From: Hormiphora californensis
Lineage: Eukaryota; Ctenophora; Tentaculata; Cydippida; Pleurobrachiidae
DNA: 64,000 nt
Direction of reading: 5' to 3'
Assembly (NCBI GenBank): GCA_020137815.1
Contig: CM035354.1
Span: 7,373,987-7,437,986 of the forward strand
The notes beneath the pieces were generated by a model. That model saw only the letters and a program-made list of their open reading frames with translations. It was not told the origin of the DNA and made no database searches. The translations under genes were made by a program, and so were the position numbers. Numbering within the stretch: the stretch's first letter is position 1; every line of letters begins with the position of its first letter. Shown piece by piece: positions 42,133-53,577 of this stretch.

Positions 42133-42518
42133 AAGAATCTGGGACATTATTGTTGACGTCAGGTACAACGAAAATAGGCATAATAAAATTGCATTGTAAA
42201 ATTTTTAAAACAAGAGTGAGATACACTTTAGGGCGTAACAATAGAACGAATTCATGATAAGGTAGCAGGCAGAGAAATCAGTATAAGATAAGATAACGCC
42301 TGAGATAGGTAAAGAGAGTGAGAGATTAGTAAGAGTGAGAGAGAAAGAATGTGTGGGTCCGGGAGTTCGTAACTGTTATCTTGATGTCGGTGCTGCAATG
42401 GCGTGAGAGTGTGACATAAAGAAAGAGAGAGAGAGGGGGGGAGTTCGTACACGCTTATCTTTCCAACGGTTTTAAGTGTGACAGAAACAGTGGAGTAAGG
42501 AGTTCGAAGTGCAGCAGT

Positions 42519-42621
42519 GTTATAAGTTTTCATGTATCACTGGGGGGTGTTATAAGTGAAAACTTATAACACTGGGGGGTGTTATAAGTGAAAACTTATA
42601 ACACTGGGGGGTGTTATAAGT
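42519..42621. repeat. Tandem palindromes ACTTATAACAC-TGGGGG-GTGTTATAAGT
   Basis: Two complete and one partial hairpin, all with loop TGGGGG and the same stem as the first hairpin of the array at 41948, in a unit of about 32 bp. Confidence 0.85.
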
Positions 42622-43312
42622 TGTACAAGCAGTGCTACCTAAAGAATTATATTATATCTCAAAATTTTACAATGGTGTGTTAGAAGGTTGTTATGTGCTT
42701 TCAGCATTCTGATTCCATATTGATTGCCAGAAAACTACTTTCTTGAATCTTGATCTTTGGATAATAAAATGATATCTATGCTACACAGTGCCCTCAAGTG
42801 TGATTGATTGAATCCATTTATTAGACAATAGACATATTAGACTTTATCGTGAAGTCTTTGTGATGGTCTGTAGTTGAGTGCTCCATTTGTTCTCTCGTGT
42901 TCTATTATAGTGTTCCAGAATGTTCTCGAGAACCACTGGACCAACCATTTTATATAACACTGGTGTCATTTTTCAAAACAAGTTGACATATTAATCTCTT
43001 CAGCAACAGGTTGTGATATTAATCTCTTCAGTCACTCCTTTTGTTGCGTGATCTTCTCTCTGTGTGTACATTCGTGTACGCCCATTAATTATACTGATAG
43101 ATAGAGGAAGATAGCGATAGAGAAAGAGAGATGAGAGATAGAGAGAGATAGAGGGAGAAAAAAAGAGAGATAGAGAGAGAGAGCACATGAGCGATGTCAC
43201 GAGTTGTGTAACCACGTGGTGTCCTAATATTGCAGTAGCGTGGACACGTGACAATCACGTGCTGGCGATGAGAGAGAGAGAGTCATACAATGCGTGTGAT
43301 CTCACCACTATT

Positions 43313-43399
<87 letters not shown>

Positions 43400-43992
43400 C
43401 CTTTCTCTCTCTATCTTCCTGTGTCATGCATATATCCCTCTCTCTCTACTCCCTTCCCAACCCGTTGCCCTCCCTCTATTCGTTTTTCTTCATGTTTTGA
43501 GGTTATCTCGAATTATATTTCTTTTCTGGTCAGGCCACAGCTTGTTACCCCCTACTCGGCCACTCTTTTTCTTTCAATCCTGCCTCACCTCTCCTGCTTC
43601 TCCTTTTGAAGTATTTTGTTGTTTCCCCGCTATCAGTTGTGATCTCTCGGTAAGATTTGCCAATCTAATCGATTGATTTGCTCGACACTTTGTCCAGCAA
43701 TCCACGCCTGAACAATTCAACCAATAACAATGAATCTGATAATAACAATAATAGCCATTTCCTTCCTGTTCTCCCCCCTCTATCTCTACCTCTCTATATA
43801 TATATATATATATCTCTCTCTCTCTCTCCCTCTTTCCCTCAATTCTCGCTTTTCCTCTTGCTTCACCTTCTCTCTCCCGGATTTCTCCTTCGCTGTAATT
43901 CGCCTCTTCCCTATCCCTAGCGCTTTATTCCCTCGGCTTCTCCGTTCTCGAGAAGAGAATTCTCTTACCACACACACTGAACACACCCATAC
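42622..43992. other. Intergenic DNA with a (CT)n microsatellite
   Basis: No supported gene. The CT tract runs about 43315-43390, with further pyrimidine-rich DNA and an (AT)n run near 43795-43812. Ser/Leu-rich frames here come from the repeat. Confidence 0.5.
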
Positions 43993-45333
43993 TAAGCCTG
44001 TCAAAACGTGTCGATTTTTGGCCAAACCTTGAAGTCACGAGAGGCAAGCCAATTCCGGTTGTACATGCTAGGTATAGGTCTCCTGAACATAAAAAACCAA
44101 AATGTCAGTCTCAATTATTTGGGGGAAGGTGTGTAATTAGCCCCTAATTGATTGGTAATTGAGCAAAAGGGGAAAAAAGCTGTATCTACCCTTAGGAAAG
44201 GAGTAGAGACAAAATTAAGGGCACCAAAGTGTTCAGCGTCCTCGCATTAGTGGGGGTAGGTGCCGGAATGAATTCTCTATCTCATCTGGTTAATTAGATA
44301 ATTGGATAATTAGGTATGCGCATAGCCGTTTGCTGGCCATATGGCTATAGCCATGTTAGGAAAGGAGTAGAGACAAAACCGAGGGCACTAAAATGATCAG
44401 CGTCCTCGAATTAGTGGGGGTAGGTGCTGAAATTAAATCTCTATCTCATCCGGTTAATTAGATAATTGGATAATTAGTTTTGCGAATAACCGTTTTTAGG
44501 CTATATGGCTATAGCCACTTAGGAATGGTTCAGAGACTTTTCATTGGTGCCATTTTGTAGGCAATGGCCAAGTTAGGGGGGTCGACGTCGGACTTTTAAG
44601 CTCTATCTTCAACCGTTTAGCCGTTATTTGGCTTTTAAGGTGCTGAAAATGAGCAAAAATCGGGCTTTTTACCGTTTTTTGCTCATTTTGAGCACCTTTA
44701 AAGCCAAATAACGGCTAAACGGTTGAAGATAGAGCTTAAAAGTCCGACGTCGACCCCCCATAACTTGGCCATTGCCTACAAAATGGCACCAATGAAAAGT
44801 CTCTAAACCATTCCTAAGTGGCTATAGCCATATAGCCTAAAAACGGTTATTCGCAAAACTAATTATCCAATTATCTAATTAACCGGATGAGATAGAGATT
44901 TAATTTCAGCACCTACCCCCACTAATTCGAGGACGCTGATCATTTTAGTGCCCTCGGTTTTGTCTCTACTCCTTTCCTAACATGGCTATAGCCATATGGC
45001 CAGCAAACGGCTATGCACATACCTAATTATCCAATTATCTAATTAACCAGATGATATAGAGACTTCATTCCGACACCTACCCCCACTAATGCGAGGACGC
45101 TGAACACTTTGGTGCCCTTAATTTTGTCTCTACTCCTTTCCTAAGGGTAGATACAGCTTTTTTCCCCTTGTGCTCAATTACGAATCAATTAGGGGCTAAT
45201 TACACACCTTCCCCCAAATAATTGAGACTGACATTTTGGTTTTTTATGTTCAGGAGACCTATACCTAGGATGTAAAACCGGAATTGGCTTGCCTCTCGTG
45301 ACTTCAAGGTTGAAACACGTTTTGACAGGCTTA
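43993..45333. mobile_element. 1.34-kb foldback built from about 164-bp monomers
   Basis: Arms mirror each other around about 44670, with ends TAAGCCTGTCAAAACGTG and complement. Within the left arm the motif AGGAAAGGAGTAGAGAC recurs at 44194 and 44358, and a degenerate version at 44521, so each arm holds two close and one diverged monomer with a period of 163-164 bp. Each monomer includes CAGCGTCCTCG, GTGGGGGTAGGTGC and GGCTATAGCCA. This is the architecture of Drosophila FB-type elements (inverted arms of tandem repeats), although no sequence similarity is claimed. No clear target duplication. Confidence 0.85.
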
Positions 45334-45667
45334 TACCTTTGCTGTAAGCGGCGGAGAGTTGCGCAATCTTACAAACCACACTGTTGTCAGTCAGATGCTT
45401 GCGCGCTGACTCTTTCTGTTTAATTGTTCAAGATGGCTGGCGTGTGTGTTCGCCTGTCTCTCTGATGCTTGTTCTCTTCTCTCTCTGTGTATTGCTCTCT
45501 CTGTATCGCTCTTTCATTCTTTCTCTCTCCCAAGCTAGATGTCTTGTAACATATTTGCGTGTGGTCTCTAATTTCATTATATCTCCCAGGGAGAGTCTCC
45601 CTCTATAAACACAATTCCTCTCATCTCACTCTGAGTGGTCTCATCTACCCAACCCCTCTCCATTTCC

Positions 45668-45805
45668 TGACGTCAGTTAGACGCCGGTGTTATGTCTAAT
45701 GATGGGGTCGGTCACGTGACTGATCACGTGTGGTGGTTAATTGGCCCCCAATTAGCGACTATCTAATTAACCCCTATCTTTTGGGCAATCTGTCAATATA
45801 TAAAG
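45668..45805 (+). promoter_or_regulatory. Probable promoter of the PNRC-like gene
   Basis: A full CRE TGACGTCA (45668-45675), two E-boxes (GTCACGTGAC at 45711-45720 and TCACGTG at 45724-45730) and a TATA box TATATAAAG (45797-45805) lie within 140 bp, about 350 bp upstream of the ATG. The leader contains three TACTAAC-like branch-point motifs before a possible acceptor near 46110, suggesting a 5' UTR intron. Confidence 0.55.
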
Positions 45806-46151
45806 GTGTGCAAGTCCATCACTCTACTACACGCCGTGTTTTATTTAGTGACACAGTGTTGCTGTTTCTGGTATCAGTGCTGAAAATACCTCTGATATAT
45901 TTCCCCGTGCAGTGATCTGTAGTTGTAGACTTTTCTGATATTTTGAAACTTTTTGCTATCTGTTTCTGTATCTATTTGTTTTTACTAACCCCCACACTCT
46001 GTGGTAGCCCCTTTTTAGTTCTGCTATTATTTCATTCAACTGATTACTAACCCACACTTGTTGCTCCCTATATTAATACTGATTACTAACCACCCCACTC
46101 TGTTTCCTTGTAGCTCCCTGTAGCGGGATCCTCCCCCCTTTTTCACACAAC

Positions 46152-46661
46152 ATGAATCCTCGAAAGAAGTTCAAGCAGCGGAACACCAACTCTAACTCTG
46201 AGAACGAGTGTCCCTCCTCCCCCAACACGAGGAGCAATAACAACACCCGTTCAACACAGAAGAGAAGTAATCCCTGTCCACCACAAAATACCAAATCCCC
46301 CTGCAAAAAGGAACAACAAAACGGATCCCCTCACAAGCAGAAGCGACCCCAGGCTCTGTCGCTGAGCGAAAGCAGCAATTCTCCCCACACCCCAAATCGA
46401 TCCTCGCCCACCAACTCGAGGCGATCAACCCCTCCCAGGAGCAGACACCCCCGAAATAACAACCATCAACAACAGCCACCAATGGTATCGGATTTTGCCA
46501 GCCCAAAGTTGTCCTACACAAGCCCGAGTGCGACGGAAGTTCCACTTCCACCGACTCATTGGTTCAGTGGGAATGTAATGGCATCGGGTAGTTGTGCTCG
46601 GGAACTTTTTTCAGAAAATACCATCTCAGCTCAGCTTAAAACCATTCTGAATGTAATGTAA
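46152..46661 (+). CDS. PNRC-like protein (proline-rich nuclear receptor coactivator family)
   Basis: A single 169-aa frame. The N-terminal two thirds is low-complexity and basic (Asn, Ser, Pro, Lys, Arg). The C-terminal third matches the PNRC signature as I know it: FASPKLSYTSPSATEVPLPP then THW, corresponding to the vertebrate AKFSEPPSP...PKPPSHW proline motif, and AQLKTILNV, corresponding to FQLKTLLKV at the extreme C terminus. In vertebrates the proline motif binds the decapping factor DCP1A and the same region contacts nuclear receptors, linking the protein to mRNA decay and transcription. Whether either role holds here is inference. The coding region is intronless. A CRE/TATA promoter lies upstream. 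The similarity is confined to the C terminus. Confidence 0.72.
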   Translation: MNPRKKFKQRNTNSNSENECPSSPNTRSNNNTRSTQKRSNPCPPQNTKSPCKKEQQNGSPHKQKRPQALSLSESSNSPHTPNRSSPTNSRRSTPPRSRHPRNNNHQQQPPMVSDFASPKLSYTSPSATEVPLPPTHWFSGNVMASGSCARELFSENTISAQLKTILNVM

Positions 46662-49600
46662 GGAATGCACATACAGCATACTCTGGTTGTATGCGTGGGA
46701 GATGAGATGATAATGATGATAATAGGATATATGATGATCTGATCATATTGCGTTTTATTCCATCACTACAGAGAGGTTATATAATCTTGTGTTGTTTTCA
46801 TTTTCTTGTGCTAATGTATTTTCATGTGTGTGTAACGTGTGTTGGGAATATATAAGACAGGATATATAATTAATTTACCTATCTTTTTCTTCACGCACAC
46901 GTATAACACACACGTGATGGTTGTTTTCACTAGATGTATGGCAGCAATGTTTTTTTTTCGAATGAGATATGAGTCAGGAGGTGAGATAATTGCACATGAT
47001 CCTGACTCTGTAACGAACACAGAAACAGGGGGTGTGTGAATCAGTGAATCTTAGATGGTATTGTTTGTCATTATTTGGCGGTGATTTGTAAAGTCAGATA
47101 TTGGAATCATGGATACGGAATTGTTGACAGTCTGAGAGAGAGTACTTTCTTGAGGTTGATGCTTCTTATCACCTCAAGAAATAAAATTGTACGCTGTCTC
47201 AAATTCTCCCAATTCCTTGTTCATGTTTTCGTTCATTTTCAACTTTCAATTACTGGTTGATTTGATAATTTACACTCAGAGGATTAGTTTCATCTTCTTT
47301 AGGGACTAGTCCTTACATTTCGAGTGTTTTCCAGTAACTAAAAGTTGGAAATGAAATATTTATCTGGTTTTACTGATCGCCCTCTTAGAACCAACTAAAA
47401 TTCACTGTTTCCGGAGATACCCCCGATTTGTATTTCTGTCCCCTTTTCAATATAGGGAACACCAAGATCTTGTTCCCTTTCCCCCTTTAAAACATCCCCC
47501 TTTCTAAAAACCCGGAATTGTGTACGTTTATAAACCCGTTTATGGTTCCGATAGCGTCCTTGTGTGGCGCCGAGAGATAGAGCACCCTGTTGGAGGTGCT
47601 TCTCTCCCCAATTTAACATCCCTGCAACAAAACCTTGATAGCAAATGTGTTTTATCCTGTTTTTTGTACTGTAAATTCTTCTCTCAACTATATAAATATT
47701 CTATAATTATTATATATATATTGCATCTATAATTTCCAAAGTTGTGTTATTATTAAAGACCGTTAGTGTGTGTGTGTGGTGTGCGTGTCTCACGGGTGTA
47801 TGTATGTGTGTGTGAGTTGTCCCTGACGTCCCTATCCTTCTTTTAAATAGAAGGGATGTCAGTAGGGGACGGCTATAGTTCGTGTTTCTGTTGTACTTGT
47901 ACATATTACTGTAACATCTCTCTCAGAATGTTTTTGACTTGATCGTTTGTGTGTGTGTCTAATCTGTGAGATGAGTCCTGCGATGTGTTACCTCCCTCTT
48001 TTCTACAAGAATTTGAGAGATCCACCACAAATGTTTCAGATACGGGGGATATTAATAAAAACCCGGATTGCAGTATTTGCTGGTGGATTTATATTGCATC
48101 CTCTCTGTTCTTGTATGACGTATGGAGAGAAATTACTTCTCCCGCTAGGCTGTGTGTATGTATGTTTGTTTGTGTATGTTTCTGTCAGTTTGGTAATGTC
48201 TCATTCATCCATTCATTTTCCATTCAATCATTCCCTAGTTTAGTATCGTAATTATCAACCGAAATATCGCTTTAAAATTTCAATTTAAAATTCGAGACAT
48301 TACCATTCTTTGTTTTTATCACTCTTACCCACTCTCCTCTTTTTTACGGTGTGTTTCACACCAAATGAACCATGGTAGTAATAGTAGTAAATTTATTGGG
48401 AACCGTTAAAAGGCCCCCGCCCCCTCTTCCACTAGCCCCCTTTTTGCTGTTCAGTGTATTGTAATGATGCAAAGATATAACTTTCTGTGAGTTTTGGTCT
48501 GTTTTCTGGTTGGTCGAATATTTAACTTATTTTTCCGATCAGAAAATGGGCCAGCACCACATGAAGTTTCATTTGAGCGTTATGATTATATGCCAGTTAC
48601 CCATGAGTTTTAGTGGGAATTTTACCTCTACATTTTATCGAACAAGTTTTCTTTGTGGTAGAGGGTGCGTCTTTTGGTTCTCTTTCTCTAACTTATTCGA
48701 TGTGCGTGAGGTATATTCTGTGGTTATGTGTGTCTATGTGTGGGGGCTAAATTAAGGGAGTGTTTGTGTCAAAGGGGTTACTCAACCTCTCCCTGTCTAA
48801 CCCTCCCTCTCCATATTTATCTCCCTCATCTAGCCACACCACATGTATCTCAACGCGGCTGAGAATTGGTTTTTACGGGGCATAACCGTTGATCGGTGTA
48901 ATTCTGTCCCAGTGTATATAATGTTGCATTTTGTACCAATATTTCTCATGACAACACCTAATTTGGTCAGTGTTGGGGGCGGGGCTGGGTGTTTGTGGGT
49001 GGGTGTGTCTGTCGGTTTTACTGCCTTGGTTTACCTCTACAAGGCACCGACACATTCACAAAACACACTTACTCATAGACACTCATATTGTGTACAGGGT
49101 GGGGCAAAATAAAGTGACACGGTATACAAATGTGCACTATATTTTGAAACACTCTGTACACAACCCGCCTCCATTGCTAGCATTTTGTTATTGTTGTGGG
49201 TGGGCAATGTGCGACAAACCCCCTATATAATTATTGAATCAGTACGGTGTGATTGTATGGTGTATTCTTCTACCTCATCTACGAGAGAAAGTGTGATTAA
49301 AATTGTTGGTCCACCAATGTGAGATGAGCCTCTATTTTAATCACAACTTCTCTATGGGAGGTTGAAGAATACACGATATATCTACCAAGTTTGATGTTAT
49401 ATATTAATTGATATGATTATAATAGTAGAACCAGAGAGAAAGAACCAGAGAGAATGATCTGTGGAAATATATGTGTGAGGAGAGAGAGCTGAGATAGTGA
49501 TAAATCTAATTGTATTGTATGTGCATGAGTGTAAAACGGTCAGTGCGAGATGGATAAGGTTTTTTGTATTCAAAATTACACGATCCAATGAGAGAGAAAT

Positions 49601-50614
49601 GTGATCAGGTGTTGTATGTAGTGTGGGTGTGAGACATGACCCCATATATCACATATCATATCGGTCATTAAGTTTCAGAATCTTTGAAACTATTTAACTT
49701 TAATTTTTCTGAACATTACGATTGAAATGAAGATATTATTAAAATGTGCGTGTAACATCAGAAATAATAATTCACAAGAAGGATGAGAGAGAAGGAAAAG
49801 AGAGAGTTGTATGCAAATCTGATGTGACGATGTTTTATTTCTAATGTCCAATGCCACACAATCCTCATTTCCTCCTTTTCATCTTGTCCATTGTACACAG
49901 TGTACAAGATAGAAGTCGATTTGGGGCCGTGTGGTATTTCCAGGATCTACCGATTTAGGCGCCGCAAGTGAGCAGACTAGAGAGGATCAGAGTTATTATT
50001 ATTTTGAATTATATCCCAACATCTGCCCCACAATTTGATGACGATTTGTAGCACCACCTTTCTTACCCAATCTCTCTATATTCCTCCCCCAATATGTATA
50101 CTATTGTTTACTGACGTGCATATATATGAACCTTATGACGTGCAAGAGAAGTCGTTATTAGAGAAGAATTAAAGAGAGAAACAGGTTTAAAATGGTTTGC
50201 AATTTTATGACAGGTTTTGTTGTGTCCATACTGTGTTTGTACACAATTCCATTTCTTTTTTCCCCAAAAACAAACAAACAACGCGTTTATCTTTGTTCTC
50301 AACTTGTGGCCCAGCAGAAGTTGCCATGCTACGCAGTCTGTCTATCGGCACTTAAGCGCCTTCGGGCTCGCGTAAGCTCGCACCGGGCCTTCGGCCCGGT
50401 GTGAGAGCTGACAGACAAGGAACATGTCAAAGCAGAAGCTGGCAGGATTGTTGCTCGGATAAATTGGAGACAACAAAACGTGTCCTAATTTCAAAGGATG
50501 GGTTGGGTTTCACTCGGCTACTGCGCGGACAGATTACCACCATTCCGCCGCGCAACTCCCAAATGCTGCCCATGTGTACTTTACTTTGAAGGCCGGTTAC
50601 AGCGCGCACCCCCA
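46662..50614. other. Long 3' flank / intergenic DNA
   Basis: No second gene supported on either strand. Notable pieces: a small hairpin at about 47567-47602, a mariner-like terminus motif (TACAGGGTGGGGCAAAATAA) at about 49096, a GTAC palindrome near 49890, and a GC-rich hairpin at 50381-50401 with loop TTC (CACCGGGCC arms). T-rich frames on the plus strand may be partly 3' UTR of the PNRC-like gene. Confidence 0.45.
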
Positions 50615-52094
50615 CACGGCGTGCCCGAGGGTAGTTTAACATTTGTTTGAGTGAACACCTCCAATTCCGGTTGTAACTGGTCGGGAAGACCTCCCTGAAG
50701 GTCGTGGCGGTGCGGGAAAAATAGGGTAGACCTGCTGCGGCTTCAGAAAATTGAGAAAAAGATAGCTATCTTTTTTTTCACTTTGAAAATAAGAAATTTT
50801 CACAGACCCCGCCTTGTTCTACAAGATGTGGTTGTCCCCGACCTATTTTTGCACGTGGAATCGAATGCCGCTGGAGTCAAATCTTTAAAATGTAGGGAAA
50901 ACGGAGAAAATCGCGTTTTTAGGTGTTTTTTGATGAAAAAACCGTCCAAACTGGTGTAGTTGATGAGATAAAGTCCCAAAAATATCACAAATCGATTTTT
51001 TGGGTCCTTTTCGCCCTAGAAGCAGAGTTTTATGAAAATCCGGTTCAACGCCTATTCTCCGCTTCCTTTCAAAGAAAGTGAATATTGCTCTAATTTAGCC
51101 AATTTTGAAGAAAAGCCGTCCAAAACGATACTAGCTGACAAGATAGAGTCCCAAAAACTTAAAAAATGTCATTTTCAGGCCTTTTCTACCCTAGAAACAA
51201 ATTTGCTTGGTGATAAGCCATCTCGGTAGGCCTCTGAAGTAGGTGGAAAAGCCATGATATAGCTATTGTGGCAAATTAATGTGAATAAACGCTTACCAAA
51301 CCTACTTTAGCATCATGTATGACCTATCTCTGAAACTGTGAAGTTGAAGAGTGGCTCTTGCATAGTCCAGCAGTCCAGAGATAGGTCATACATGATGCTA
51401 AAGTAGGTTTGGTAAGCGTTTATTCACATTAATTTGCCACAATAGCTATATCATGGCTTTTTCCACCTACTTCAGAGGCCTACCGAGATTGCTTATCACC
51501 AAGCAAATTTGTTTCTAGGGTAGAAAAGGCCTAAAAATGACATTTTTTAAGTTTTTGGGACTCTATCCTGTCAGCTAGTATCGTTTTGGACGGTTTTTCT
51601 TCAAAATTGGCTAAATTAGAGCAATATTCACTTTCTTTGAAAGGAAGCGGAGAATAGGCGTTGAACCGGATTTTCATAAAACTCTGCTTCTAGGGCGAAA
51701 AGGACCCAAAAAATCGATTTGTGATATTTTTGGGACTTTATCTCATCAACTACACCAGTTTGGACGGTTTTTTCATCAAAAAACACCTAAAAACGCGATT
51801 TTCTCCGTTTTCCCTACATTTTAAAGATTTGACTCCAGCGGCATTCGATTCCACGTGCAAAAATAGGTCGAGGAAAACCACATCTTGTAGAACAAGGCGG
51901 GGTCTGTGAAAATTTCTTATTTTCAAAGTGAAAAAAAAGATAGCTATCTTTTTCTCAATTTTCTGAAGCCGCAGCAGGTCTACCCTATTTTTCCCGCACC
52001 GCCACGACCTTCAGGGAGGTCTTCCCGACCAGTTACAACCGGAATTGGAGGTGTTCACTCAAACAAATGTTAAACTACCCTCGGGCACGCCGTG
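50615..52094. mobile_element. 1.48-kb foldback element (family A relative)
   Basis: Arms of about 720 bp mirrored around a loop of about 45 bp near 51350. Ends read CACGGCGTGCCCGAGG and complement, similar to the CACGGTGCAC ends of 3580-5238. Inside each arm is the same module as in that element (CCTATTTTTGCACG, GAATCGAATGCCGCTGGAG at 50841) and a tandem duplication with a period of about 174 bp (CCGTCCAAA...GTCCCAAAAA...CCCTAGAA). No transposase; shadows mirror across the palindrome. Confidence 0.87.
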
Positions 52095-52712
52095 CCCAAC
52101 AGATCCCGCCATACACAGCGGATTCGACCACGGATTTTCCAGTAACTTGTTGTAAGAACCTGGTGGCTGGAATAGTAACTTGGCAAAGTAAAACAGCATA
52201 GTTTTCACATAGTTAACTTAAATATATTACGTACATACACAAGCTTGTATACTAAATAGCAGAGGGACCGCATTTTAAGGTGATAAATAAGGATAGAGCA
52301 TGATATAATATTGTTGAGTCCATATAAAGTAGATTAATACTGCTTTATACTAGGGAGCGGTCCGATCTAAAGTGCAGTATGATAACACACCAAACTCTAA
52401 ATAACAACTGCTCTATTAGTAGTAATAAGTAGTATCAATAAAGTACCCTTGATAGTATATGTTTTTAGACCCACTTTAAGACTGTCAAGTGTATAATAGA
52501 TCCTTGCCCGACCCTCTCTCATCGCGAGGAGGGTTAGAACATAACAAATCATTGTGGGGCGATACTAAAACATACTTGACAGCAAGCCAGGTTCTGTTAA
52601 ACAATACTAAACAAGGCATACCTTAATATGGTTCAGCACCGAGAAATAATGCTAAGGTTAAATTAAACACAGAGCTAAACATTCCTTCTCTTTCTCTTTG
52701 CAATATGGTGTA

Positions 52713-52787
<75 letters not shown>

Positions 52788-52899
52788 AGCTCTCTCTCAG
52801 CTCTCTCTCGCAATGATGTGCGGTGATGAAAGGAAAAAATGTAATCCATGTCAGAATAATAATGATGTAGAATAAGATAATCTAAATATCTAAATAGTA

Positions 52900-52967
52900 C
52901 AGCCAAGCCACGATTTACTGCTCGGGCAATAAACAGACTTTTTGCATGGTAAATCAAGGCTTGACTG
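52900..52967. mobile_element. 68-bp pogo-like MITE
   Basis: Ends CAGCCAAGCCACGATTTAC and GTAAATCAAGGCTTGACTG match at 17 of 19 positions as inverted repeats and are flanked by TA on both sides. Confidence 0.75.
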
Positions 52968-53118
52968 TATAGGATAAATCTTGACTTGTATAAAACACAA
53001 ACGCGAATACTTTAACATATAGCCATGTAGACATCAACACACGGTACATAGCACATTCACACTTGGAAACACATGAAACACGGATTTCTCTCCCAACTCT
53101 CTCGAAAATAATTCCATA

Positions 53119-53174
53119 CAGTAAATCCTCGATATAACATTTCGGGTCAAGATCAGATACGAGGTGGTTTACTG
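53119..53174. mobile_element. Degenerate pogo-like MITE
   Basis: Left end after TA is CAGTAAATCCTCGATATAAC; right end ACGAGGTGGTTTACTG is an imperfect complement. The right TA is lost. Confidence 0.45.
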
Positions 53175-53577
53175 TTGCAGTTATTTTCATACTTTCTCCC
53201 AATCAATCACGAGAATTTCAGTCTCCATTTCTATCACACCTTTCTCGTGATAATACATATTTCACTTTTTCCACAACTGAGTGAATAACTTCCACCATCT
53301 CTCTTTCTCTCAAAAATCCAAGCTCCTCTCTTCAACAGATAAGAGAGGACACTGCACAACTATCCATGAGCAGGATTCCAGTCAGGGGTAATCAACAATG
53401 ATCAACACATCAGGGGGTCAACTAGTCAAGACCACTATCGGTGGATATTCTTTTTTAGCAGCATGGACCGTGCACCAATAGTGTTCTTGACTAAATAGGG
53501 AGGGAATTGTCCGTGTTACAACAAGATCGTCACATCAAGGATAACAGGGAAGGGAGGCAACAGAGAACTTGTCCATG

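Larger units (their letters stand above)
52095..53577. other. Intergenic DNA downstream of ZFR
   Basis: No gene. Contains a CT microsatellite (about 52715-52800), two small pogo-like MITEs, and presumably the ZFR 3' UTR from 53577 downward; no canonical AATAAA was found for it. Confidence 0.5.

Noticed and set aside
41738-42241. 167-codon minus-strand frame
   Set aside because: It runs through the hairpin array, has no family motif and no splice or promoter context.
49096-49125. mariner-like terminus TACAGGGTGGGGCAAAATAA, and TACAGGGTGTCCCAAG near 7562
   Set aside because: Only one end is visible in each case, with no matching inverted end, so no element is called.
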